Shown piece after piece: positions 9,736 through 21,177 of a stretch of 64,000 bases of DNA. Under the pieces are notes generated by a model. That model ran no database searches and was not told where the DNA came from. It saw only the letters and a list, made by a program, of their open reading frames with translations. The first letter of the stretch is position 1. Every line of letters begins with the position of its first letter. A program made the translations under genes and the position numbers. Origin of the DNA: Smallanthus sonchifolius (taxonomy: Eukaryota; Streptophyta; Magnoliopsida; Asterales; Asteraceae); NCBI GenBank assembly GCA_023525975.1, contig CM042020.1, forward strand, positions 113,135,207 through 113,199,206, in the 5' to 3' direction.

Positions 9736-11429
9736 TAATCTCTTGCTCTGCAAATGGGTAAAAAACAACTAACCCGCTCACAAGCTTCAGCTACTGTCAA
9801 GTCAGTGGAGGACTTTTCTGACCAAGGGTTGCTTAGCAATCACGATCAGGAGAAGTGCACCTTCACTAACCAGGATATTAAGCTTTTGCGAACTTCAAAC
9901 GTTTTTCCTAAAAAAACCATATGTCACACCCCAATCGACGGCGGAATACGTCGGGGCGGGACATGCAGACTGTTAATGAGCTCAAGGTTGACTAAATTGC
10001 AATATATTAAATCCATTTCAATTCAAACAGATATAAACTAATTCCAAAGTACATAAATGAAATACAAATTGTTCTTGAATTAAAATTAACTAAGTCCCAA
10101 AGCCTATGTGTAGAAATCCTTGATCAAACATTAGCACCTGAAACATGAATAAAATAAGGTCAACTATAAAATTGGTGAGCATACATAGGTTTGTACATAG
10201 ATAGTATATAGATGTGAATTAACAAATTCTTACATAACATGATAAATTAAGGCATTTAGGGGGAGTAACTATTGTGTAACCAAAACTACAATCAAACCTT
10301 TGTAACTAGCATGCAAATTGTGTTGTCGGTAACAATCACCCTAATCTGGGTGGGTTTGTCAGACTCAATAGATCTATCATTGTTTACTGTCGGCTTGTAT
10401 AGTTAATGATTGTACATGTAATTGCACACAAAAGTAGTTAACACACCTAGTACTCAAACATAAAGCTCAAATTGCACACATGAATGTAAAGTGGATTTGT
10501 ATTGTGTAGTTTGTGCAAATCATTGTATGTAATGTTCATGTTTCACCCCAAAAATGTAAAACAGTGTAAAAAGGGGCTATGTAAAACTCACTTGAATCAA
10601 AGGCGTGGCTAGTACTAGGGACTAGATAGCAAAGAGGTCCTTGTAACTCACCACGTTAACCTAGTGTGTAATGTATATTGAATTAATAGCGTGTACAATA
10701 CTCTATGTCTAAGTCTAGGATTGAACTGGATGTGTGTACAAAGAGTTGTGGTATATATAGGAGTGTAGGAAACTGTGGTTTGTACTTGAAAATGTGTTTT
10801 ATAAAATGAAAAGTTGAAGTGATTAGTTTTAAAATAAATGAGTTAGGGTTTGAATAACTAAATAAGTCACATAATTGTTATTTATTTAGTTAGAAAATAG
10901 TGTAGATATTATGTTTATTTAAATATAACTTAAATAAACAATTAAATAAATAATTGTTACTTTATTTATTTAATTACAAAGGTATGTAAATATTGGTTCA
11001 CAATTATAACCTTAAATATAATTCGAACTCTTAGTGTATTTGTAAAGGTAATTTATATAAATAATAAATAAATTTATTTATTTATTTATCATTTGAAATG
11101 GTTATGTTAAATAAATAAATTTAATTTAAAATTTACATAAATTATTTAAGCACATAAAACTATATATATTTAGGTTTAGTTTTATTTGTTTTAAATATTT
11201 AACTCAAATTTTTATAAAACCTTGTAAAAGTATTTATAAACTTTTGTCACAAAATTTATACATTAAATGAATAGATTACTCAAAATAATAATATAGTTTA
11301 AATTGAGTACTTGAGAATTAAATTTATAAAAAAATAGAGATTTTATGCAACAAATGTAAATCTGGTTGAATTCTGTTCTAATAAATATAGGATTTATAAA
11401 AATAATTTTTATAAATTTTTCGGAGCTTT

Positions 11430-11545
11430 AAAACAGTTTTAAAAAAATAAACAAACCATAGAGACTCAAACTCGGGTCTGTGTTTTGTGGGCCGAATGAA
11501 CAAACCACTGGACCAAGGGACTGGTACTTGTATTAAGTGATTCGG
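11430..11545 (-). repeat. tRNA-like (SINE-type) segment inside solo LTR
   Basis: Minus strand: TCCCTTGGTCCAGTGGTTTG (complement of 11501-11520) resembles an A box, and GAGTTTGAGTC (complement of 11462-11472) resembles a B box. A T-rich stretch follows. No clear boundaries or TSD. Confidence 0.35.
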
Positions 11546-11786
11546 ATTAGTATTAACATGAAAGAACAAGGAGCCGGGCTTGGGTTTTATGTTTGCGCAA
11601 AAAGGCCAGACTGGTGGGTTTCTAACCCACGCCACCTGGTTCGGCGGCGCAGTGACTTACCGGCCGGACCAGGTGGTTTCGCTGGTTATTTTAGGATTCC
11701 AATTAGTTAAAATGTGAAATTAAAACAAACCCAAATTCGAATATGTAATAACCCGCCATGAACCCTAGTCTCAATCGGTCTCGATA

Positions 11787-11814
11787 CCCTCTGCCATCAC
11801 GAATTGGCAGAGGG
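11787..11814. repeat. LTR hairpin, arms CCCTCTGCCA / TGGCAGAGGG
   Basis: Perfect 10-base arms separated by eight bases (TCACGAAT), in the middle of the solo LTR. A second inverted pair CCACCTGGT / ACCAGGTGG lies at about 11631-11675. Confidence 0.75.
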
Positions 11815-13419
11815 CTTTCGATAACCATGTGATTACGAATCAAATGATGCTATTCTTACTCGAAATGATTGGGGCACGAATGCAGACGGCTTCGAGTTTG
11901 ATACAGCTGTTCTTTGTTATCGACAGGAATCCAGAAGCGATTTGTGGCTCGTGCACAGGCTGGGAGAGTTTGTGTGGACGTATACGAGAGTGGGTGAGGG
12001 ATTTAATTCGTTTAATTTCATTCATATTAGCCGATTTGATTTCAATTTGACCGTAATGGTCGCGGATGACTGATTACGCGTTAATTCACCGATTTGGGAG
12101 TGAATTGGTCCTGTTAATGGTCTAGGTACACGCGTGATTGACCTGTGAGTGATTTGCGGGATTGGGACGCGTTAATTTCATGTATTGAATGGTAATTGAT
12201 ACGAATTTGACTATCCTAAGTCAAATTCGTTTGAATTTTGAATTGGCCGCGTGAATGGTTGAATTGTCTTGCTGATTGGGCCTGGTTTGGGTCGTCTACT
12301 GATTGTGCACGATAAGGGAAACCCGTAGCAATCAATTGGTCGATTCTTGGTGATGGATTTGTGAAATCGGCCCTGTTTGACTTTTAAAAGTCAAACAGGT
12401 CAAGTCTTGATGGATTTGGTCAACAATGGCGTTTTTAGGGTTCAAGATCAATGCTAAAGGTTCAATTGTGAGGGTTCAATTAGCTAGGGGTTCAAAATTG
12501 TGCATAGACCTTTGTTATTTACACATAACCAACGATAATTGAATATATATATATATATGTGAATGAAAATTGTATGGTATATGCCTACACATGTATATAC
12601 ATATATATAGGGTTTTACTAATGTATCAAAGTGTAAAACTTGTGAATTTGAAATGATACTTTGGTCTTAATTGTTGGCATGAATGAATTAAAACATTACA
12701 CTAGAATTGGAGTCAAAATATGTTTTATTGAACTGAAATAAAGGCAAGAAAATCAGAAATGTTACACCATATTTAGGGATTTTGACCCGAAGGTCAAGGC
12801 TGATTTTACGTCACCGACCTGGGTCTGTTTCTTAGCTTATCCTTTCACTCATGGTCTCACTCATCCCTTTCCACCGTTTATTTCTGAGTTTTTCAAAGTT
12901 ACCGGTCTGAGTTATTCTCAAGTCATGCCCATGGCTTGGAGAATCTTGCATACCTTTGAAAATATGAACCGTCTTCATTCTCTTACCACCAGAATCCCTA
13001 AAATAGCTAGTGTGTACAACTTGAGAACCCATGGATCCTCCCGGATCATTTTCCAACTTAAATTTGGTTGCATACCTTTGATCCTTAAAGCTACTCAAAA
13101 CGATTCTAAGTGGTGAGGTAAATAATTCTTTGTGAGGCGAGATTCTATTCCGGACGGGAAACTTTTGCCTCTCCGGTTGGTTAAAAAGGGTAGGATATGG
13201 CTATGATCCTTAGTTTAGATATAATAGTATTTACTTGTTTCTCAAATATTTCTTCTTATTTTTGTACAGCTCCCAAGTTTTATGACCTTGCTCCCATTCG
13301 AAGCGATACCAATAAGAGGATCGAAGCTTTGTTGGAGATCCCTGCTGTTGAGAGATCCTTCCACCTCGAGTCTGCTATCAGTGAAGCTAGCTTCAATACT
13401 CAATATTCCGAACCCAGCA

Positions 13420-15113
13420 TGTCACACCCCGCCTCAGGCACCCCCTGGACGTGTGCGAGCCCGATTGGTATCCCCTGACTTTGATTTCAGAGTTTTCATA
13501 AAACACAGTGGAAGACTTTTTCATGAGGATCGTTTCAACATTCTTTCAACCTCAAGGGTTATAATTATAAATATCAAAACTCAGTTGGAAAACAAAATCC
13601 TTGTATTTACTTTCATAAACATAGGGATTTAAATACCCTTTTTCATTTTATTACAAAACAGAGTTTGAAATCAAATACATCTCTTGTCTTACAGACAAGT
13701 TCAAGCCACGGGAAATAGTACTATCCGAGGTTGATCAGTTCCTTAGTCCTATCTCCTCTTTTCTTTTTCAGGATTATCTAAGCATGAGGCCTGAGAATCC
13801 AACATGCATTTTATCCATTCATAGTCAATCGGGCCAGATCTCATGCCTGCCCTTCACTTTTTCTGGGTCAGATCTTATGTTTACCCATATCCCTTTTCTT
13901 TCTCATATCATCGGTCAGATATGAAGTCTGCCCTTATTCCATTTTTATCACATTTTATTCATTACCTGAAAACATTTTGAAAATGAAACGTCAGCACGAA
14001 CGCCGGTGAATACAATTATCTTAACTGTAAAATCATTTGGCACAACACAAGTATTAATTTCATAATCACAACTTCATGTTCAATACACTCATTCAGCAGG
14101 CCCGTCCTGTTCAATCGCACAACAGTATACACTGGCGTCATAGCTTATAATAACGGACAGGTTAATACCTCCGACATTGTTATAAGATAAGCACCGGCAG
14201 CAATCCGGGAATTTCACCCGAGACCCGTGTATCCCTTGCAAGTTTTACGTATACCTATGGCCTGAATGCTTTCACGTAGAAGAACGTTGAGCATTATTCC
14301 CTTAACCTTTATTTGGCCATTTTCACAAGCGTAAATGTTTGACATAAGTTTTGAAATAGATAAAGTATTCATCTTGAGTATAGGAATGAGCCTCTAAGTT
14401 GAATGCTTATAGACTAGCTTCTTAAATTGATTTCTCTAGCGTACCAGCACTTCTACAAGCTTTTCTTCTTAATCCTGAAACTAGAATGAGCGGGAGTTGG
14501 ACCGGGATCGTCGGGAGTGGGCTAGGGATCACCTGAAAACGAGTTTTGAAAGTTGGAATCGAGTTTGGAGTGAAGAAAACGAATGAGATTGTTCAGCTAT
14601 TTATAGGCTGAATTCTGGATCCATGTCGGACCGTTATCAAAGGGATGTTGGTCCGACATCAAGCTATGCCCACGTCAGCCCTAAATGTCAACTCCTGATT
14701 GGACCGCACATGTTTTTGGTGCATGTCGGACCGATATGTGGACCATGTCGGTCCGACATCTAGAATCACGTCCCATCATTAGGGTTGAGTCATTGAACAC
14801 GTGTTATCACCACAAATTGCGGCTGAGAGGAAGTTGTCGGACCGTTATGAACTGATGTCAGTCCGATAACCGACTCATCGTTCAATTGCGGACCGATATG
14901 AATAAGGATGTCGGTCCGATATCTGACTTGATTTCGCTTCGGTCCGATATCCAAACCTTTATTTGCTTCGGACCAATATGATTTAGATGTCGGTCCGATA
15001 TCTACTAAATTTCCAAAATTTTCATTTTCAACCTTAGACTTTGGTACTTTAGATACACAAGTCCTTATAGGTTACATTGGCATTTCTTGGACATTTTTGT
15101 GGTAGGTGTTACA
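13420..15113 (-). mobile_element. Solo LTR, 1694 bp, TSD CAGCA (gypsy)
   Basis: It starts TGTCACACCCCGCC and ends GGTGTTACA. The perfect duplication CAGCA flanks it (13415-13419 and 15114-15118). Minus orientation (TGTAACACC ... GGGGTGTGACA). No internal domain remains, so it arose by LTR-LTR recombination. It carries the CGGACCGATAT inverted-repeat cluster at 14625-15005. It interrupts the antisense Tat gene in an exon. Confidence 0.9.
14625..15005. repeat. Cluster of CGGACCGATAT / ATATCGGTCCG inverted repeats
   Basis: About five inverted pairs built on the same word, for example ATGTCGGACC ... GGTCCGACAT around 14622-14660 and a 12-base pair around 14723-14761. Spacers are 13-20 bases and arms differ slightly between pairs. 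It lies within the 13420-15113 LTR. Confidence 0.8.
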
Positions 15114-16055
15114 CAGCATGCCTTCAGGTAAGAATAACCTTTCCCTCCTTAGCACTTATATGATTCTGGATTATTCCGAGTCTTTATAGGAATCCCGAAG
15201 TATAAGCTTTATCTGATAAGAAAAGAAAAAGATTTATCTGAATGTTAGTTAAACGTAAGTTTAGGAACCTAACCCATTATCCTGCAACAGGTGCTCGTAG
15301 ATCAAACTCCCGATTTGCCCTCGACGATATTGATAGCATGATCTCCAAAAGCAAGGCTATCAAAAAGGAAAAGGGTTAGCCTGTTGCCGAAGCTCCCAAG
15401 CCTGATGCTCCTACTCGTCGCTCTAAGATCACCGTTGGTAAAAAGAGGAAACTCTGCGAGGCTGCTGATGCTGCTATTTTTTAAGGAATGGACTATTCAG
15501 AAGCTTACAAGAAACTCCATGTACTTAATCACTTGGTAAGATATTTTCAGTATCCCTGATCCTGAACCTGCATTAAAGAAATTCTAACACATTTATATGT
15601 TACAGGGCCTAGAGCAGATAACCAGATGTTACGAGTCAGTTGTGAAAGAAGCTGACGAGGCCAAACAGATGGTTAGTGATCTGCAAAAGATAACTGCTGC
15701 CAAGAATAAGAAAATAGCAGAGGAGGCCGAAGAGCTGAGCCGTGTGAAGATGGAGCTGGAACGTGCCTACGCCAAGCATGCCCAGGATCTCGAAGAATCC
15801 TATGAACAAGCTAAAAAATCAATCGCAATCTCCATATTCCAAGCCAGGATTAAAATGGCTAAGGAGGCTGAGGACAAGGATTTCGACCGGGCTGCTTGGG
15901 ATGTCCAAGAGTGGAAGAAGGTCGTGGTGGAGCTTGGGGGTGAGCTGGTGCAGGATGCTGAAGTGGACAAGCAGGCGGATGAGGCTGAAGGCAGTGTGAA
16001 GGCAGTGGAGAAGGTGGTTGAACAAGACGATGATGGTGATAAAGACAAGGCCTGA

Positions 16056-16732
16056 GTCCTGCGTTTATGATCTTTGTGGTTGATGTCCTTAACTTTTATG
16101 CTTGTGGTCTATTGAACAATTTATTTTCCTGTTTTGGGGGATCCCGGTTTGGGATAGATAATCTTAACTCTTGACTGATGGTTCGGGTGGATGGGTCCAG
16201 GTTTTGGATGAAGCCCGAATCATTGAATCTCCTGCACCTGTAATATTAGTAGATGATTTATGACTATGTGCCACGATTGTTATGTGTTTGATATGTTATG
16301 ACATATTTTTAGAAAATAAGGATCCTTAGGCAGCTAAGCCTTATGATACATGGAAAAATAGGTTTAGGTATCTTTTTAGGATACCGGATCCTTAACGAAC
16401 ATTTGTTAACAACATCTTAGGTTTAAACTTTAATCAGAAAAACTTACTTTGTTTTAGATAAATATTTTGAAAGAAAACCAGTTACAAACATATCATGACT
16501 TAGTCATCAAAATTTCGAGTCTACCCAAAATAGAAAATTAATAAGCCATTTTATGCAAATACCTTCGTCGATAATTAGAGATACATACCAGATAACGGTA
16601 GGGGGTCCAAACAGACTCAAAGTATGATAGCTTTTAGTTGTCCCCTATGTATAGCTATCAAACAAATTTTTTGCTTATTAATCGTACCTTAGGATTCTCA
16701 GGGATGTCCCCAATCCGCTCGAGTGTCAGGAT
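16056..16732. other. Non-coding spacer between antisense gene and Tat pol
   Basis: Downstream of the antisense gene stop (16053-16055). No coding similarity on either strand. Many GGATCC and CAGGATC words, shared with the Tat body, suggest it belongs to the same element. Confidence 0.5.
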
Positions 16733-16978
16733 CTTGAGTTAGCATATTAATGTTAAATACTTGGGACAAGCCAAAAACTTGAGTTAACACATAAGTGTTA
16801 AATACTTGGGACAAGCCAATTCTTTAGTTAACATATATGTGTTAAATACTTGGGACAAGCCAATTCTTGAGTTAGCATGTGAATGCTAAAAACTTGGGAC
16901 AAGCTAATAACTTGAGTTAGCATGTGAATGCTAAAAACCTGAGTTAACACATAAGTTTTAAATACTTGGGATAAGCCC
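16733..16978. repeat. ~45-bp tandem repeats with hairpin cores
   Basis: Six units start near 16734, 16779, 16823, 16867, 16912 and 16939 (the last spacing shorter). Most have a core such as TTAACACATAAGTGTTAA or TTAGCATGTGAATGCTAA followed by ACTTGGGACAAGCC. The core arms change together between units (TTAACAC/GTGTTAA, TTAGCAT/ATGCTAA). Located 3' of the Tat pol. Confidence 0.8.
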
Positions 16979-17381
16979 GGTGAATAACACGTCTGTTATA
17001 TTCGTGAGGTCCAACATATAGCTAACAGTGATGGAATTATCAGCCGCTATTACATGGACTGGTCGCACCACCTTGAACTATACTTGGATATCGTGCGTCC
17101 AAGCGGAGTGTTTAAACTCAATTCGTAGAAAGGTAAAGACCTTTAAACCTTTGAAGGGATTTGGAATACCTTAAACTTAGAGAGATGGCCAGTCTCTAAT
17201 GCTTTTGTCAGGATCCTTGGGGATCCTCCCTATAAAACATTAAACCTTGGTGAAGGTGGGTGTTAGCCTGGCTAACACCCCTCCGACGCTCAAGTCAGTA
17301 CTTTGATAAAAAATAAAAAAGATAAAAATGATTAAGGATAGAAGACATACTAGTCTTTGTTAGAATTTAAATTCTAACTTA
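16979..17381. other. Non-coding region 3' of Tat integrase
   Basis: No reading frame of note. It contains a stem-like GGTGTTAGCCTGGCTAACACC at about 17258-17279 (arms GGTGTTAGCC / GGCTAACACC). Probably 3' untranslated sequence of the Tat element on the minus strand. Confidence 0.45.
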
Positions 17382-18734
17382 TTACATAAAATACGCTTTG
17401 AGATGGATGGCATTCCAGGATCTTGGCATGATCTCTCCTTCCATTGTAGCTAACCAGTAGGCTCCCTTGCCAGCTTCTGAGTCTATCAAATACGGACCTT
17501 CCCATTTCGGTGCAAGCTTTCCTTCGTTGGGATTGATAGTATTCTGAAATGTTTTTTTCAATACCAGGTCACCTACTTGGAATCTTCTGATCCTTATGTT
17601 CTTGTTGTATGACTTTGCTATTCTTTGTTGATAAGCCGCAATACGAACTTTGGCTAGATCTCTGAGCTTATCCACAGTATCAAGATCCTGTGCTAGAGCT
17701 TCGTTGTTGGTTTCGGGACTTTGAAGGCTGGATATTGTCGTAGGGATCACCATCTCAGTGGGGATCACTGCCTCTGTGCCGAATACTAACGAGAATGGGG
17801 TTTGACCCGTTGCATTCTTCACAGTTGTTCTATCTGCCCAAAGGACGAAAGGTAACTCCTCTGCCCATCTTCCTTTCTTGGTGTCCAATCTCTTCTTAAG
17901 GTTGTCCACGATGATTTTGTTGTTGGATTCCGCTTGGCCGTTGGCCTGAAGATGTAATGGGGTAGAAATTGTCATTTTTATCCCCCAACTAGCACAGAAG
18001 TTCGTCGTTCTTTTGCCAATGAACTGATATCCGTTATAACACACTATTTCTTTCGGGATCACGAATCTTGTCAGGATATTGCGCTTTATGAACGAAACTA
18101 CTTCCTTTTCCCTGACTTGAACAAAAGCTTCGGCTTCTATCCATTTGGAGAAGTAATCCGTCATTGCTAGCATGAACACTTTTCCTCCTGGAGCTTTGGG
18201 TAGCTTACCAACTATGTCCATCCCCCATTTCATGAACGATCATGGGGAAATGGAAGGATACATAGGTTCAAATGGTTGATGAGGCACATTGTTGTGTCTT
18301 TGGCAAGCATCATATTTCTGAGCATACGTCACAACATCTTTTCTCATAGTTGGCCAATAATACCCTGTCCTCAGGATCCTTGAGAATAATGCTCTGCCCC
18401 CGGTGTGATTACCACAGTCTCCCTCGTGTATGTCTTTCAACACTTGTGCTTCAGGATCCTCTAAGCATCTCAAGTATGGACTTGCAATAGATTTTCTACA
18501 CAAAATATCGTGTATAATAATAAAGCGAGATACCTTCATACGAAAAGCTTTGTGATTCTTTTCGTTACTCGGGATCTCACCATCCTGCAAATATTTTTTA
18601 ATAGGCAGGATCCAGGATCCTTGGTCTTTATCAGGATCTTGGATCTCAAATTCTTCTGTATTTAACACTTCATTTCCCTTGCACTCTGTTATGCTGATTC
18701 CAGGGTTCATGATGTGTATAATTGGAATCTTCAC
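17382..18734 (-). pseudogene. Tat integrase (zinc domain, DDE core, C-terminal GPY-like region)
   Basis: The zinc-binding segment has HTGGRALFSRILRTGYYWPT and AQKYDACQRH; the usual KCDxCQRH has lost its first Cys to Tyr. A stop at 18240-18242 separates it from the core frame 17382-18233. Core residues: the first Asp in KWGMDIVGKLP is present; the second is lost, since IVCYNGYQFIG stands where family members have CDNG; the Glu in ANGQAESNNK is present. The C-terminal part has VGDLVLKKTFQN and KWEGPYLI. Integrase would join cDNA to the genome; with the second catalytic Asp missing and a stop, it is inactive. Confidence 0.87.
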
Positions 18735-18849
18735 TTCTAGTGGCAGCTTAAGAGATGATCCAAGATTTGCTAAGGCATCAGCCTCTGCATTATCTTCTCT
18801 GGTTCCTGTTTTATATTAAAAATCTCGAATTCTTCTACCAAATTCTTGA

Positions 18850-19203
18850 CTATTTCAAGATACTGGCTAGTTTCTCCCCCTTAACTGCATTAGAACTGTT
18901 AAAATGGTTAGCAAGTAATAATGAATCTACATATACCTGGAGATACCTGATTCTCATATCTCTGGCTAGCTGTAATCCCACTATCAATGCTTCATATTCT
19001 GCTTCATTATTTGTGGCTTGGAATTCATAACTGATTGATTGGGGTATTATGTCCCCTTGTGGCGATTTCAGTATGATGCCTAGACCTGTTCCCCTTACAT
19101 TGGACGCACCATCAGTGAATAATGTCCATTTATCCCTGGTTTCTTCCAATTGTTGGACTTCAAGATCCGCTTCATGCTCGATATCATTACTGAAATCAGC
19201 CAC
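18850..19203 (-). pseudogene. Tat archaeal-type RNase H (aRNH)
   Basis: WTLFTDGASNVRGTGLGI, ATNNEAEYEALIVGLQLA and YLQVYVDSLLLANHF carry the D-E-D residues of the RVT_3 / aRNH fold. The frame runs 117 residues and goes on towards integrase, with further stops between 18735 and 18850. It is separated from the standard RNase H fragment (19255-19450) upstream. This second RNase H is lineage-specific. Confidence 0.85.
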
Positions 19204-19254
19204 AAAGTCTGCAAGTGTCTGTGACTTTATTGCTAGTCTCCGCGGCTAATAAGC

Positions 19255-20370
19255 TCTTACTTACATAGTAGACGGGATGCTACTGTCCCTCATGATCCTT
19301 GACCAATACAACACTTACAACATTTCGGGATACTGTCAAGTATAGGGATAACGGCTCACCATCCTCTGGTTTCATTAGCAGGGGTGATCATGATAAGTAC
19401 TCGTTCAGTGCTTGAAGTACTTGTTCGTGCTTCTCTTCCCATTCAAATCGCTTGTTCTTCTTTAAGATGTCATAAAAGTCCTTGCATCTTTCTCAGGATC
19501 TTGGATCTTGAAATAAATCGGTTAAGTGCCGCCACCCTTCCGGTTAATCTTTGGACATCCTTGGTATTTGCTGGGGATTTTAGATTGACGATTGCTTTGA
19601 TCTACTCCGGACTAGCTTCTATCCCTCTCTTGGTTACCATGTATCCCAAGAAATTTCTTGCCGCCACTCCAAAGTGGTATTTTGAAGGATTCAGCTTCAT
19701 GTTGTACTAGACCAAATGGCATAGCTATATAACAGTAAATACATGTCGGAGTCATGAAGACTGTGTCTTCCTGATCTGATGGCTCCATTTGAATCTGCTG
19801 AAATCCCGAAGAAGCATCCATAAAAGTCAGGATTTCATGGCCCGATGTAGCATCGACCATTGAGTCTATGTGTGGCAATGGGAAGGGATCCTTAGGACAC
19901 GCCTTGTTGAGGTCTGTGTAATCCACAGAAACTCTCCACTTCCCATTTTTCTTCTGTACTACTACTACATTTGCCAGCCATCTTGGGAATTTTACTTCCC
20001 TGATCATTCTGGACTTGAGGAGTCTTTCCACCTCTTCTTGGATGATCACGCTCCTTTCAGGAGCAAACTTCCTTCGCTTTTGATGTATTGGCCTAAAACT
20101 TTTATCAATTCCAAGTTTGTGAGTTATAATATTTTTGGATATACTTGTCATATCTTCGTGTTTCCATGCGAAAGTTGCTTTTCTGCTTTTCATGAAGTTC
20201 AAGATATCTTTCTCAATATCCTCAGGGATATTACTTCCTACAAGGACTTTAATATCCGGGTCTTCAGCATCCAGGGATACCTCTTTGACATCCTGCTCTT
20301 TAGCTTCTAGAACATCCCTGGCCTGCTTTGTTAATTTCTTTGCTTGTCTTGTCTTTGTCGAAGCTTTCAT
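19255..20370 (-). pseudogene. Tat reverse transcriptase with internal deletion, plus RNase H remnant
   Basis: The N-terminal half of RT is clear: WRVSVDYTDLNKACPKDPFPL, TFMDASSGFQQIQM and YIAMPFGL (to about 19709). The frame then jumps to MKLNPSKYHFGV and FLGYMVTKRGIEASPE, which in intact elements lies after the YxDD catalytic box. That box and roughly 90-100 residues are missing. The thumb and RNase H continue in broken frames down to about 19255 (KSPANTKDVQRLTGRVAALN, KPEDGEPLSLYLTVS), with stops for example near 19615, 19390 and 19282. It cannot polymerise. Confidence 0.85.
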
Positions 20371-20568
20371 TGAGGATGTATAACAGTCTTTAGCTTCCTA
20401 TTGATCGTTGTTCATCCCTGTTGATCCTTACTACTCCCCAAGGAGTCGGCATTTTGACACATTGGTGATATGTTGAGGGTACTACTTTCATGTCATGTAT
20501 CCATGGTCTCCCTAGAATAATATTATAGCAAGACAGAGAATCAATGACACAAAATTTTTGTATAGAGT

Positions 20569-21081
20569 TTACCCCTCCATGTAGATTGGTAGCTTTATTT
20601 CTCCAACTGCGTTCTTAACCTCTCCACTTAATCCCACCAACACTGAGGATTTTGAGATAATTTCAGAATCAGGGATCCCCAACCTTTTTAGGACTTCAAG
20701 TTGTATGATGTTTGCTGAACTTCCTCCGTCAATCGATATCCTATGAATAAAGTGGTTGGCTATGTGTAGAGTGATCACCAAACTGTCATGATGAGGATCC
20801 TGCACGTTATCTCTGTCTTCCTCATCAAAAGAGATCACTTTCTTTTCGGTTAAGGTTGACGTTTTGGTAGGTCTAACTCCTTTTTCCGTCTTTGCTTCCG
20901 TAGCGTTATTAAACTTATTACTTTGGCATCCACCAGATATGAAACTTATTACCTTGGCATCCGGTGGTGGGGATGTTGCTCTCTGTGGGATCCTGCCATG
21001 ATCCTTGGCTTTTTCCTTTCTTCTGCCCAAGAATTCTTTGAGATGGCCTTTACTCAGGAGGTAGCTTATCTCCTTCCGCAA
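20569..21081 (-). pseudogene. Tat aspartic protease region
   Basis: HFIHRISIDGGSSANIIQLEVL is the retropepsin active-site region as seen in Tat elements (DGGSSA in place of DTGA). LVGLSGEVKNAVGEIKLPI follows. Upstream is a linker with VISFISGGCQS. It is bounded by stops; 20400-20569 continues in broken frames. It would process the polyprotein. Confidence 0.78.
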
Positions 21082-21177
21082 AGCGATGCAGTCTGTAGTC
21101 GCATGGCCAAAACCCTCATGGTATGCGCACCATTTGGACTTATCTTTCCATCCCGAGCTCTTTTCGTTCTTCCGAGG

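Larger units (their letters stand above)
9922..12766 (-). mobile_element. Solo LTR, 2845 bp, TSD CCATA (gypsy)
   Basis: It starts TGTCACACCCC and ends GAAATGTTACA, giving TG...CA termini. A perfect 5-base duplication CCATA flanks it (9917-9921, 12767-12771). Read on the minus strand it begins TGTAACATTTC and ends GGGGTGTGACA, like the other large LTRs here. No gag-pol is inside. It contains a hairpin (11787-11814) and a tRNA-like segment (11461-11520). It interrupts the antisense Tat gene and must be younger than it. Confidence 0.87.
9754..16055 (+). pseudogene. Antisense gene of the Tat retrotransposon (gypsy-type transposon domain plus coiled coil), split by two solo LTRs
   Basis: Inferred exons: 9754-9921 joined directly to 12772-13189, then 13270-13419 joined to 15119-15127, then 15291-15535 and 15606-16055 (1440 bases, 480 codons including the stop). 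Removing each solo LTR plus one TSD copy (CCATA, CAGCA) rejoins the frame exactly. Introns have GT/AG ends (13190-13269, 15128-15290, 15536-15605) and phases match. The N-terminal part contains HGLTHPFPPFISEFFKVTGL and SQVMPMAWRIL, resembling the plant 'putative gypsy-type transposon' domain. The last exon is a Glu/Lys/Ala-rich coiled coil ending in acidic VEQDDDGDKDKA. In-frame stops at 13114, 13123, 15377 and 15482 kill the gene. It is transcribed opposite to gag-pol and starts beside the presumed 3' LTR. Function unknown; similar antisense genes are reported in Tat-lineage elements. Confidence 0.72.

Noticed and set aside
15763..16048. Other-frame and minus-strand ORFs over the coiled-coil exon
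   Set aside because: Shadows of the 15606-16055 exon; no recognisable domains and no splice consistency.
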